64,000 bases of DNA from Durusdinium trenchii (taxonomy: Eukaryota > Sar > Dinophyceae > Suessiales > Symbiodiniaceae), in the NCBI GenBank assembly GCA_963970005.1, contig CAXAMN010004113.1, positions 1,021,049 to 1,085,048 of the forward strand. The letters run 5' to 3'. Positions 48,901 to 53,872 of this stretch are shown here, in pieces. The stretch's first letter is position 1; the number at the start of each line of letters is the position of its first letter. The notes below the pieces were generated by a model. It saw only the letters and a list, made by a program, of their open reading frames with translations. It made no database searches and was not told the origin of the DNA. A program made the translations under genes and the position numbers.

Positions 48901-51900
48901 TGCTGTCAACTTTTCGAGCAGCCGGAGTTCAGAGGGGTAGAGAAGATGTTTCGGTCCCTTCGTTGTGGGATGCGGAGGGCCCCCCCCAACAGGAGTTGAT
49001 CGGGCATCAAACTCACCAGATTTTTGTTGCTGTGGCGAGCCTTTCTGTACTACTTGTAGGGGGTCTTGCTGGGGTTGTGCATCTTTCTGAGTGCAGAAAA
49101 CTGCAGGGGAATGAACATTGTTTCCATTTTGGGGGGGCAGTGGAATGGCATGCAAGCTTGTAAGACCATCGCAAGACACATTTGAGCATCTTGCACCTGG
49201 CAGCAGTGGAAGTCTTCTTTTCTGCTCTTTTGGGCGGTCCGGGCCACTGCTTGCAGCGCCGAAGCAGCGCCATTCGCAGGCTTTCGAGCGTTTAGATGTG
49301 GATCACAGTGGGGTGATCTCCATCCAGGATCTTCGACAGGCTGGGTGGATGTGGAGGTCACAGTTCAACCACCATGTGGACTGCACCCAGATTTTGGTGT
49401 TTTGAACGCACACCCCGCAATGCCACACCGCCATGGCCTCCGAATTACACCTCTCAAGCATACCGCCATGCACGACCGGAACGTCAAACCATCCCTGCCG
49501 GAAGGTCAAAAGATGATACACTCCCACAGACTCCCATATGGCTGTGGGTCAAAAACCGGAGTCCAAACCAGGGTACGTTGACCTTCCAGGTGTTTATTCT
49601 GTTCATGTTCAGCGGTCTCTCCACTCTTTACTGAGTCTCTCGACTCTCCACTCCTGGAAATTCATGTTCACAACACCTTAAGTAGGAGCCACCCAGGTTC
49701 AAACTAACACCTTAAACGAGCCACTGCAGATGAACAGAACGCCCTAGAAGTCCAGTTGATCTCTCCTGACTTGAGAGGAAGTTCTCTTTTCACCCTTCTT
49801 TCAAGAGTCAAGTGGACTCCCAGGGTTGAATGAAGAACAATCACTGGCCATCCTGACCCCAGCGCCGACTGGCGGTTGGGTGCTGAGATCCTTTGCCGAC
49901 GCACCGCGCCAAACGGTGCCGACGCACGGCGGCGAGGTTTTCGGGGACAAGTTCAACGGCAATACGGTGGAAGAGATCTTGGCGCAGGTGGACTGCTCGA
50001 GCAGTTCTTTTTGGGGGGGTCCATGCTGCCACGGCCAAAGCAGTATATATATATATATAGAGTCCAGTATATTTATAAGGATATTTCCGATTATATAGAG
50101 ATGTATACATATTATATAGATATCCGGATGCCTGGCTGGGGCGACATTCCCAGTTTGTTGAGGATTTTTTTAATTTTACCTGTGTTTTTTTCCGGAACTC
50201 TCATGTGAGTCATGTGAGTAGCTTTTTGGGGGGGAATGATGGAAAGAAGATGTAGAGGATTGAAGAGGGAACTCTTTCAATGCTACGTAGGCTGCTTTTC
50301 TGTAGGCTTGCGTAGGCTGTAGGCGGAGGCACTTGCACAAGTTGTACTTACACAAGTTGTTTGCGTAGTTTTTTTAAACAGAACACGACGTTGTGGAGGT
50401 GTCTGTTTTCCCAGTGTTCTAGTCTTCTTACGAATTTACTATCTATGTGCTGGAGGTATTCTTATTTAAGGATAACATGTAGGAGGATACTGTCACATCA
50501 CGCGCCACATCACAGTAGCAGACATCGCATAGACATCGCAATGTCGCCAGCGTCGCGGACATGGATCGCACAGAGTTTCCCAGAGGGGGGGGGTCGACCA
50601 GAAAAAAGAATGGTGGCCTTGATTTAAAAAAATGGTGGCCTTGATTTGAGGCAGCACCTTTTTCTTTTTTGGCCGACCCCCCCCCCGAAACGGAGAGCAT
50701 ACTGAAGAATCAGAAAGGAACATGCGCAAGGAAATGGAATAGGACAATCCTGATGAGACCTCATGTGTTGAAGGGGATTTATGCTGAAAGGTCCAAATGG
50801 GAGACAGAGATTCTGAAGCATCAGCAAAGCACAACAGCAGACGAGAGAACGCAAAGGAGTGGATTGAGCAAAGGGAAGAAAGCATCAGGTGGGAACCACA
50901 TGAGAGTCAGGGCATCAGGTGGGGGTGCCAAGCAACAATTCCCCCACTTGGTTGGTGAGGATAAGACATGGTTGGAAAGGGAAAGGAGTTATGGGCATGG
51001 GGTGCAGAAGATGGATCTTGCATGGAAATATTTTCAGCTGCTGTCAGTGGAGAAAGTCAAGCTTGAGGAGAAAAGGGATTGAAAGGGATGAGCTGGAAGA
51101 TGGGCCCCAGAAGATTCTTTGTATCAATCAATTGGAAAGGGCTGAATCCCAAATGAAGAGCATCAAAGACAGGTATAACAAAGGGAAAAGAGTGCCAAGA
51201 TGCTTATGGATGCTATTGGTGCCAAACATATGACTCCNNNNNNNNNNGGGGGCGCTCATAGTATCTGGGCAACATGCAAGATTGGACAACATTGATGACA
51301 AAGGCAGGTGGATTGAGGATGGATCATTTAACTATTTGGGAGACATCAAGCTGCAGAGGAAGGGAGAGAGTGCCATGGGTCAAGATCAGAAGGGGTCATC
51401 CTCATTTGTTGGAGCACTATGATGTTTATTCCCAACCATCCTCCAATCAGGACTATCATTATGTCATGGGTCACTGCAAAGCAAGGGAGGATGTATCCAG
51501 TATCCATCTATCAGAGGGATTGCTTTGCTGCTTCATTTAGCGATGATACATACAAGATGATGTATGCAGCCCATCAGCTACAGTCTATCATTCCTCCAAA
51601 GATGACAGCTATGATGCAATTGACAGATACAGACTTTAGCTATGTGTTTAAAAGCTTGATGAGGAAATCTGTTGATAAGATCATGGCAAAGGGGCAGCAG
51701 GCTATGGGCACAAGTGATGTGTACCAGATGGGTGAATGCAACGAAAACATAGAAAATCTATTGAAAATCATAGAAAAACGCCAAAAACACTGAAAAAACA
51801 CACACCTCCAGGGCGTCGTGCTCTCTTTTTTGATGTATATAGTATATAGGTTGTTTTTTTGGAGTGCATGTTCTTGAGAAGGCCTTGTGCAAGCATGTGG

Positions 51901-52490
51901 GGTAGCTAGTAAGTCAGAGAGCACGAATGCACTAATTAGGTCAGTCACTAGGCCCATGGACCACACAGAGAGCAAGCTGAAACCTGCAGGTGCTTCTGGA
52001 TTAGTTCACATGCCCCTTGAGACAATGCAATGTAATGGAGGGTGCAGTGCAGTGAACGGAATTCCAACTGATCAGCAGTTTCTTGTCTTACGAAAGGTTC
52101 TTTTTGTTCCTAGACCCGTGTAGGCTCTATGCCCCGTGTAGGCCTGCACGTAGAAACAAGAGTTCATGTTCAACCAGCAACCCACCCCCCAATTAAGTGG
52201 ACAACTTCAGCGATTGAGTAGAAACAAAGAGCAAATAAAGTAAAAATACATATATATATATATAGGCATTTGCTACAGCATTTTGCTTGAGTAGGTCCCC
52301 TTAGAGAAAAGCTCCCGCGTGAGCAGCCTTCTACGTGGCGTAGGCTATGCGTACGCTGGTGCGCCATGTGCTCAGCACGGCCTTCCAAGAGGAGTTTTCA
52401 ATCAAAATGTGGATTTTTCATGCCGCGCAGGTGGACTACGCCCAGAACGGCGTGATCACCTACGATGAGTGGCTTGACTTCAGAAGAATT
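18884..52490 (+). CDS. Calcium-dependent protein kinase (CDPK), split gene over about 34 kb
   Basis: Serine/threonine kinase of the CDPK family, in which a kinase domain is fused through a junction segment to calmodulin-like EF-hands, so that calcium binding releases autoinhibition. Exons in order give the glycine loop (LGKGSFGV), LDHPNIV, the GGEL hinge, the catalytic loop CHRDLKLEN, the DFG motif, the YYIAPEV activation-segment end, CDLWSTG, the HRP motif near the domain end, a junction helix and three legible EF-hand loops. From 21432 to 43688 twelve exons chain in phase without a stop. Not found: the exon with the ATP-binding lysine and helix C, the first EF-hand, and the start codon. Introns begin mostly with GC. 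A 16-kb intron (26975-42945) contains the UTP15 gene, and the last intron contains transposon debris. The family assignment is firm; the model is incomplete. Confidence 0.85.
19819..19918. mobile_element. MITE-like element, GGGATCCAGTCGTA type
   Basis: Left end GGGATCCAGTCGTA, right end TGTGGATCCCTAA. The interior TACATAACAGTGTCTCC is the reverse of the core in the 47900 copy. Confidence 0.65.
19998..20085 (+). repeat. GTT/GTTGGT microsatellite
   Basis: Runs of GTT with TGG interruptions, giving polycysteine or polyvaline in translation. Confidence 0.85.
21432..21498 (+). CDS. CDPK exon: LDHPNIV segment
   Basis: Reads [22 protein letters not shown] (shown here split: [22 protein letters not shown]), the strands after helix C. 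Acceptor AG at 21430-21431; donor GT at 21499, phase 0, so the next exon restores FYSL-VMEL. The exon could extend upstream, because the intron end is also open in frame. Confidence 0.85.
23457..23508 (+). CDS. CDPK exon: hinge [10 protein letters not shown]
   Basis: Begins GTC ATG GAG after CAG and reads [18 protein letters not shown], the kinase hinge and helix D. Donor GT at 23509, phase 1. Confidence 0.9.
24114..24150 (+). CDS. CDPK exon: helix E start
   Basis: Reads [12 protein letters not shown] once joined to the previous exon, matching the family's FTExxAxxxxRQ pattern. Donor is GC at 24151, phase 2. Confidence 0.85.
24730..24747 (+). CDS. CDPK 18-nt micro-exon
   Basis: Only 18 bases, supplying QMLRAL between R and TYLH. 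The spacing from RQM to HRD then matches other CDPKs exactly. Acceptor CAG at 24727-24729; the donor reads GA at 24748, although a shared G leaves the cut ambiguous by one base. Confidence 0.75.
25376..25430 (+). CDS. CDPK exon: catalytic loop HRD
   Basis: Reads [18 protein letters not shown]. The aspartate of HRD is the catalytic base, and K and N of DLKLEN complete the loop. Donor GC at 25431. Confidence 0.95.
25608..25688 (+). CDS. CDPK exon: DFG segment
   Basis: Reads [20 protein letters not shown] followed by FSEEKHS. The DFG aspartate chelates magnesium. Donor GC at 25689, phase 0. Confidence 0.95.
26257..26317 (+). CDS. CDPK exon: activation segment, APE motif
   Basis: Reads [20 protein letters not shown]. 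The [11 protein letters not shown] block is the P+1 loop and APE motif. Donor GC at 26318, phase 1. Confidence 0.95.
26609..26734 (+). CDS. CDPK exon: helix F-G ([13 protein letters not shown])
   Basis: Reads [20 protein letters not shown] then [20 protein letters not shown]. The preferred donor is GA at 26735, because it joins in phase to the micro-exon at 26960. A canonical-looking GTAAGT at 26742 is the alternative but leads to no matching exon. Confidence 0.9.
26960..26974 (+). CDS. CDPK 15-nt micro-exon before the 16-kb intron
   Basis: Fifteen bases after an AG at 26958-26959. Joined on both sides it gives [15 protein letters not shown], which follows the CDPK pattern GK(Y/F)xFSGPxWxxIS. 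Donor GC at 26975, phase 1, matching the exon at 42946. Short and inferred, but both phases and the residues agree. Confidence 0.6.
27700..27777 (+). promoter_or_regulatory. Possible spliced-leader trans-splice acceptor and 5' UTR of UTP15
   Basis: Pyrimidine-rich sequence with AG sites at 27718-27719 and 27729-27730 lies about 50 bases upstream of the ATG at 27778. Dinoflagellate mRNAs receive a 22-nt spliced leader at such sites. This is inferred from position and composition only. Confidence 0.35.
27778..27831 (+). CDS. UTP15: UTP15 exon 1, start codon
   Basis: ATG in a purine-poor, GC-rich context; reads [18 protein letters not shown] and ends at GAG before a canonical GTGAGC donor at 27832, phase 0. 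Chosen as the start because it has strong G/C third positions and no frame upstream. Confidence 0.6.
27778..41247 (+). CDS. UTP15: UTP15, U3 snoRNP / SSU processome WD40 protein, nested gene
   Basis: UTP15 belongs to the t-UTP (UtpA) subcomplex that acts in the nucleolus on nascent pre-rRNA for 18S maturation. Fourteen exons chain in phase for 417 codons: a short N-terminus, then WD40 repeats (WDV, LWDAR, LWDL, and GHGDAVTC- and [12 protein letters not shown] turns), a basic linker, then the helical UTP15 C-terminal domain ([16 protein letters not shown]). The diagnostic words HGAPVE...FPS...ASGGG.LKLWDL and ITAGYDN.VKLWDAR match UTP15 rather than other WD40 proteins. A final exon at about 40934-41247 gives the rest of the C-domain but contains a 7-bp tandem duplication that shifts frame. 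A small exon before the first WD40 strand and one between 39269 and 40934 may be missing. It lies wholly inside a CDPK intron. Confidence 0.9.
28965..29011 (+). CDS. UTP15: UTP15 exon 2
   Basis: Reads [16 protein letters not shown], the position of the family's YWxxFK motif. Acceptor CAG at 28962-28964; donor GA at 29012, phase 2. Joined to exon 3 it gives LAFCPVAPH, as in plant UTP15 (LAFSPVHPH type). The linker is shorter than usual. Confidence 0.6.
29723..29803. mobile_element. Foldback element, 15-bp terminal inverted repeats
   Basis: AGTCACAAAGGGGTG (29723-29737) and CACCCCTTTGTGACT (29789-29803) are perfect inverted repeats. It lies in UTP15 intron 2. Confidence 0.85.
30441..30566 (+). 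CDS. UTP15: UTP15 exon 3: first WD40 strands
   Basis: Reads [20 protein letters not shown], and ends MTKFKDV, matching the family's F(K/R)D word before repeat 2. Donor GA at 30567, phase 2. Confidence 0.85.
30912..30963 (+). CDS. UTP15: UTP15 exon 4
   Basis: Reads [19 protein letters not shown]40 repeat 2. Donor GC at 30964, phase 0, joining to [10 protein letters not shown]. Confidence 0.9.
31232..31363 (+). CDS. UTP15: UTP15 exon 5
   Basis: Reads [20 protein letters not shown] then [11 protein letters not shown], the GH turn of a WD40 repeat. Donor GA at 31364; the join [12 protein letters not shown] keeps the family's exact residue spacing. Confidence 0.9.
31859..31982 (+). CDS. UTP15: UTP15 exon 6
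   Basis: Reads [20 protein letters not shown] then [10 protein letters not shown] and ends SWITAG. The acceptor is the CAG of a Phe-Val-Ser-Trp-Gln open frame. Donor GC at 31983, phase 1. An overlapping 251-codon frame on the same strand (31581-32336) is a shadow. Confidence 0.92.
32473..32518 (+). CDS. UTP15: UTP15 exon 7
   Basis: Short exon (46 nt) reading [15 protein letters not shown], the family's YDHTVKxxDAR block. Donor GC at 32519, phase 2. Confidence 0.9.
33455..33558. repeat. Inverted repeat, 20-bp arms
   Basis: ACAGTGGTTTCAGAGTAGAT at 33455-33474 is exactly complementary to 33539-33558, around a 64-base spacer. Partial copies of the arm sequence follow at about 33560-33590. It lies inside UTP15 intron 7 and looks like a small foldback element. 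Confidence 0.85.
33976..34126 (+). CDS. UTP15: UTP15 exon 8: HGAPVE repeat
   Basis: Reads [20 protein letters not shown] then [19 protein letters not shown]. This is the most diagnostic part of the gene. Codons are almost all G/C-ending. Donor GC at 34127, phase 0. Confidence 0.95.
35655..35748 (+). CDS. UTP15: UTP15 exon 9
   Basis: Reads [20 protein letters not shown] then [11 protein letters not shown]. Donor GT at 35749, phase 1; joining to SQLYSF keeps the family spacing. Confidence 0.93.
35928..36053 (+). CDS. UTP15: UTP15 exon 10
   Basis: Reads [16 protein letters not shown] and later [13 protein letters not shown], the last WD40 blade (family VVGMxxG). Donor GC at 36054, phase 1. Confidence 0.92.
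36729..36774 (+). CDS. UTP15: UTP15 exon 11: basic linker
   Basis: Reads [15 protein letters not shown] in the frame set by both neighbours; the family has VKHR+ here. Donor GT at 36775, phase 2. Confidence 0.75.
37174..37299 (+). CDS. UTP15: UTP15 exon 12
   Basis: Reads [20 protein letters not shown] and ends [11 protein letters not shown], corresponding to the family's FxKGKxxxxxxDD.(V/I) segment and the start of the C-terminal domain. Donor GT at 37300, phase 2. Confidence 0.85.
37615..37722. mobile_element. MITE-like element, CCCTAGGGATCC ends
   Basis: CCCTAGGGATCC at the left and GGATCCCTAGGG at the right. The interior has GTCGTACCGAACC and a TTATGTAGGTGTGGAGGGTCC core shared with the copies at 31480, 44314 and 47900. 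It lies in UTP15 intron 12. Confidence 0.75.
38633..38678 (+). CDS. UTP15: UTP15 exon 13
   Basis: Reads [15 protein letters not shown], aligning with the family's FxxxKALDxxLxP. Donor GA at 38679, phase 0. The next exon is in the same frame and the intron between (510 nt) has no in-frame stop. Confidence 0.7.
39189..39269 (+). CDS. UTP15: UTP15 exon 14: C-terminal helical domain
   Basis: Reads [20 protein letters not shown] then ALHERDE, matching the family's EL..RG.L..AL.GRDE. Donor GC at 39270, phase 0. Confidence 0.9.
40934..41247 (+). CDS. UTP15: UTP15 terminal exon, frame broken by a 7-bp duplication
   Basis: Up to 41031 the frame gives [13 protein letters not shown]; from 41032 a different frame gives [20 protein letters not shown] and later [20 protein letters not shown], then a stop at 41245-41247. 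Together these match the end of the UTP15 domain. The switch coincides with two adjacent copies of GTCGCAC (41025-41031, 41032-41038). The 5' boundary is unresolved: 40934 is the first base after an AG that keeps the first frame open, but exon 14 ends in phase 0, so another small exon may intervene. Confidence 0.7.
41248..42945. other. 3' flank of UTP15 within the CDPK intron
   Basis: No exon supported. It contains an AAC microsatellite at 42491-42530 and short frames without family motifs. Confidence 0.4.
42946..42988 (+). CDS. CDPK exon resuming the kinase domain
   Basis: Reads [14 protein letters not shown], the helix G-H region. Acceptor CAG at 42943-42945; an alternative AG lies five bases further on. 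Donor GC at 42989, phase 2. Confidence 0.9.
43164..43246 (+). CDS. CDPK exon: end of kinase domain
   Basis: Reads [20 protein letters not shown] then RWLAEAE. The RP-TA-E-HRWL pattern is kinase subdomain XI. Donor GT at 43247, phase 1. Confidence 0.95.
43618..43688 (+). CDS. CDPK exon: junction segment
   Basis: Reads [20 protein letters not shown] then LWQ, corresponding to the CDPK autoinhibitory junction (ISxxVLxxLRxFxxMxxL). Donor GT at 43689, phase 0. Confidence 0.85.
43689..47281 (+). other. CDPK intron with inverted-repeat elements
   Basis: Contains a diverged CCCTAGGG-type element at about 44200-44295, a GGGATCCAGTCGTAC-type element at about 44314-44421, a TA microsatellite near 45490, and a 186-codon open frame at 44897-45457 that I do not consider a gene. 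Confidence 0.5.
47282..47391 (+). CDS. CDPK candidate exon(s): junction end, two frames
   Basis: After CAG at 47279-47281 the frame reads [11 protein letters not shown], which completes the junction helix ([12 protein letters not shown]). From 47341 a second frame reads [17 protein letters not shown], matching the family's xxQLxxxEAxxLR that leads into EF-hand 1. The two frames are separated either by a very short intron (about 26-35 nt, GA or GC donor) or by a 2-base slip in the (AG)4 run at 47321-47328. A GC donor at about 47392 may end the exon. EF-hand 1 itself was not found. Confidence 0.5.
47900..48007. mobile_element. MITE-like element with 16-bp perfect terminal repeats
   Basis: GGGATCCAGTCGTACC at 47905-47920 is exactly complementary to 47990-48005, within CCCTAGGG-type borders. 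No coding capacity; it lies in a CDPK intron. Confidence 0.85.
48575..48623 (+). CDS. CDPK exon: EF-hand 2
   Basis: Reads [17 protein letters not shown]. The loop [12 protein letters not shown] has acidic residues at positions 1, 5 and 12 and isoleucine at 8. Donor GC at 48624, phase 1; the glutamate at 12 comes from the next exon. Confidence 0.9.
48811..48872 (+). CDS. CDPK exon: EF-hand 2 exit helix
   Basis: Reads [26 protein letters not shown] is the standard exit of CDPK EF-hand 2. Donor GC at 48873, phase 0. The AG at 48809-48810 followed by GTGAGT is the acceptor, not a donor. Confidence 0.88.
49280..49339 (+). CDS. CDPK exon: EF-hand 3
   Basis: Reads [20 protein letters not shown]. 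Loop [12 protein letters not shown] is canonical (D1, D3, S5, G6, I8, D12). Donor GC at 49340. Confidence 0.95.
49937..49987 (+). CDS. CDPK exon: linker to EF-hand 4
   Basis: Reads [17 protein letters not shown]. Donor GT at 49988. The 13 bases GCGCAGGTGGACT that span this donor recur across the next acceptor. Confidence 0.9.
50669..51793 (+). mobile_element. Decayed DNA-transposon-like coding relic
   Basis: Consecutive plus-strand frames broken by shifts and stops: about 50669-51082 (with [20 protein letters not shown]), 51074-51233, 51250-51420 and 51590-51793 (with [19 protein letters not shown]). Purine-rich composition differs from the neighbours. The word order (basic DNA-binding part, then a QLTDTDF-type block) resembles DDE transposase relics of the Tigger/pogo kind seen in dinoflagellate genomes, from memory only. 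No intact transposase remains. Confidence 0.5.
51238..51247. other. Assembly gap (10 N)
   Basis: Ten N, probably a placeholder of arbitrary size, inside the transposon relic. Confidence 0.99.
52431..52490 (+). CDS. CDPK exon: EF-hand 4
   Basis: Reads [19 protein letters not shown]. Loop [12 protein letters not shown] has D1, N5, G6, I8 and E12. The open frame continues to a stop at 52659-52661, so the C-terminus is either there or on a further exon; the residues after DFRR look intronic. Confidence 0.88.
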
Positions 52491-53847
52491 ATTGGTTGGA
52501 AAGCCATTGCTTCAGGAGGACTGTTTTGTTTCCATTTGTTTGTCCAAATTGGTCGATCCATGATGTTTTGTTGGGGACATGTGATCTCATTGGTGCATAT
52601 CGTGTTTGATGAGCGTGTAATGGCAGCTTTACCAGTGCTACCATGCCTTGTTGCGGGTTAAGCAAGTGAATACATGCACCAGGAGTCACAAAGGGGTGGT
52701 TTTTAGTCCCTAAGTGAGTGGATCATGGGCACCCCTATCTTCCAATAGGCACCTGGTATAAACTAGTTTTTTTTGCCTTTTTTGTTTATTGTTTGGGGCA
52801 CCCCTAGGTGCCTGACTGGATGCCACTTGAGGGCCCCTCCAATTCCCAATGATCGAGTCTTCAGAATCTTCGGCCTTTTTGGGGGGGTCGGACGGATGGC
52901 CTGTTCCAAAAAGCGGTTCCCCTTGACCAAACTCGTTTGGTTGCGGCATCCCGGGCTCCAGTCGTCTGAGAAGGTGTTTCTGGGTTTGGACGGTCCAAAA
53001 CGCCTTCTGAGGAGGTACTTGGAGCCCTAAGGGCTCTAGGGTTCACATGACCTTCGTGTTCGTGAGAGATTTGCAACCGGCTGCAATGAGCCACGTGGCG
53101 CTCAGGTTTGTCCGAGCCATGATGGAGTTGCAGCCCGATGAAAAGAACAACTGTGGCAACTTGGCACAGCATCCGTGAGAGTGATCTACTCATCTATACT
53201 CATCTACCAGCACCTTCCAAGAGGTGTCTAGAAATAGCCTCTTAGTGGTTAAGGGGTATCCATTAACCACCCCAAACAGGGGGCCTGGTAGATATCTAGA
53301 GATACTCATCACGGGTGGCCCATCGGTGGCATCGGTGGGTGGCCCACGTTAGCGTGGAGAGCGCAGCGTTCTGCTGGGCCATAGCAGATGCAGCAGGTGA
53401 CCTATTTTTCAGAGCTACCTTGGGTGTGGTGGCGCGACTATAGCAGTGGAATAGCATTTGGCAATATGTTGCCATGAATCATGGCCTTGCAACTTCCAGA
53501 ATGTACAGGTTCTTACGAAGATTGGTGAGATCCACTGGCTTCCGGCCATCCACCGGATCCCAAGCCCGCCAAATGTGGAGCATGTATGGCAAGTTTCCGC
53601 AAAGATTTGCATGCATGGCGGGTCAATCTCAAGTGCCGCGAAGCACCTAGGCGCTGCCAAGCACCTGAAATCCATTCATTTTCAGATCCCCCATCACTTC
53701 TCCCACGTCCTTCCCCCCCCCCTCCGTCCTCTCTGCGAAGCACCATGACGACATGAACCTCGTCGTCTACAAAAAAGCGCCCAGACATCCATCCAAGACC
53801 GTCACCCACCACCGCCCTCCCCACCCCCAAACCCTCCCGCACTGGCC
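52491..53847. other. Gap between the CDPK and the next gene
   Basis: Contains the foldback element at 52684 and a diverged CCCTAGGG-type element at 52952-53042. Open frames near 53069-53178 and 53458-53748 have no recognised domain. Confidence 0.35.
52684..52761. mobile_element. Foldback element with AGTCACAAAGGGGTG end
   Basis: A second, rearranged copy of the element at 29723-29803, in opposite orientation inside, ending near CACCTGG. No coding capacity. Confidence 0.6.
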
Positions 53848-53872
53848 ATGTACCAGCTCAACCCCCAGATGG
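53848..53872 (+). CDS. Unidentified gene, exon 1 with start codon
   Basis: ATG at 53848; reads MYQLNPQM plus one base. Donor GT at 53873, phase 1. The following intron is only 52 nt and is built from CCCCAGGTGGGTCCT-like repeats. Confidence 0.5.

Larger units (their letters stand above)
49988..52430 (+). other. CDPK last recognised intron, with transposon debris
   Basis: A 2.4-kb intron whose two boundaries carry the identical 13-mer GCGCAGGTGGACT (49982-49994 and 52425-52437). It holds a transposase-like relic and the only assembly gap in the window. Confidence 0.8.
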
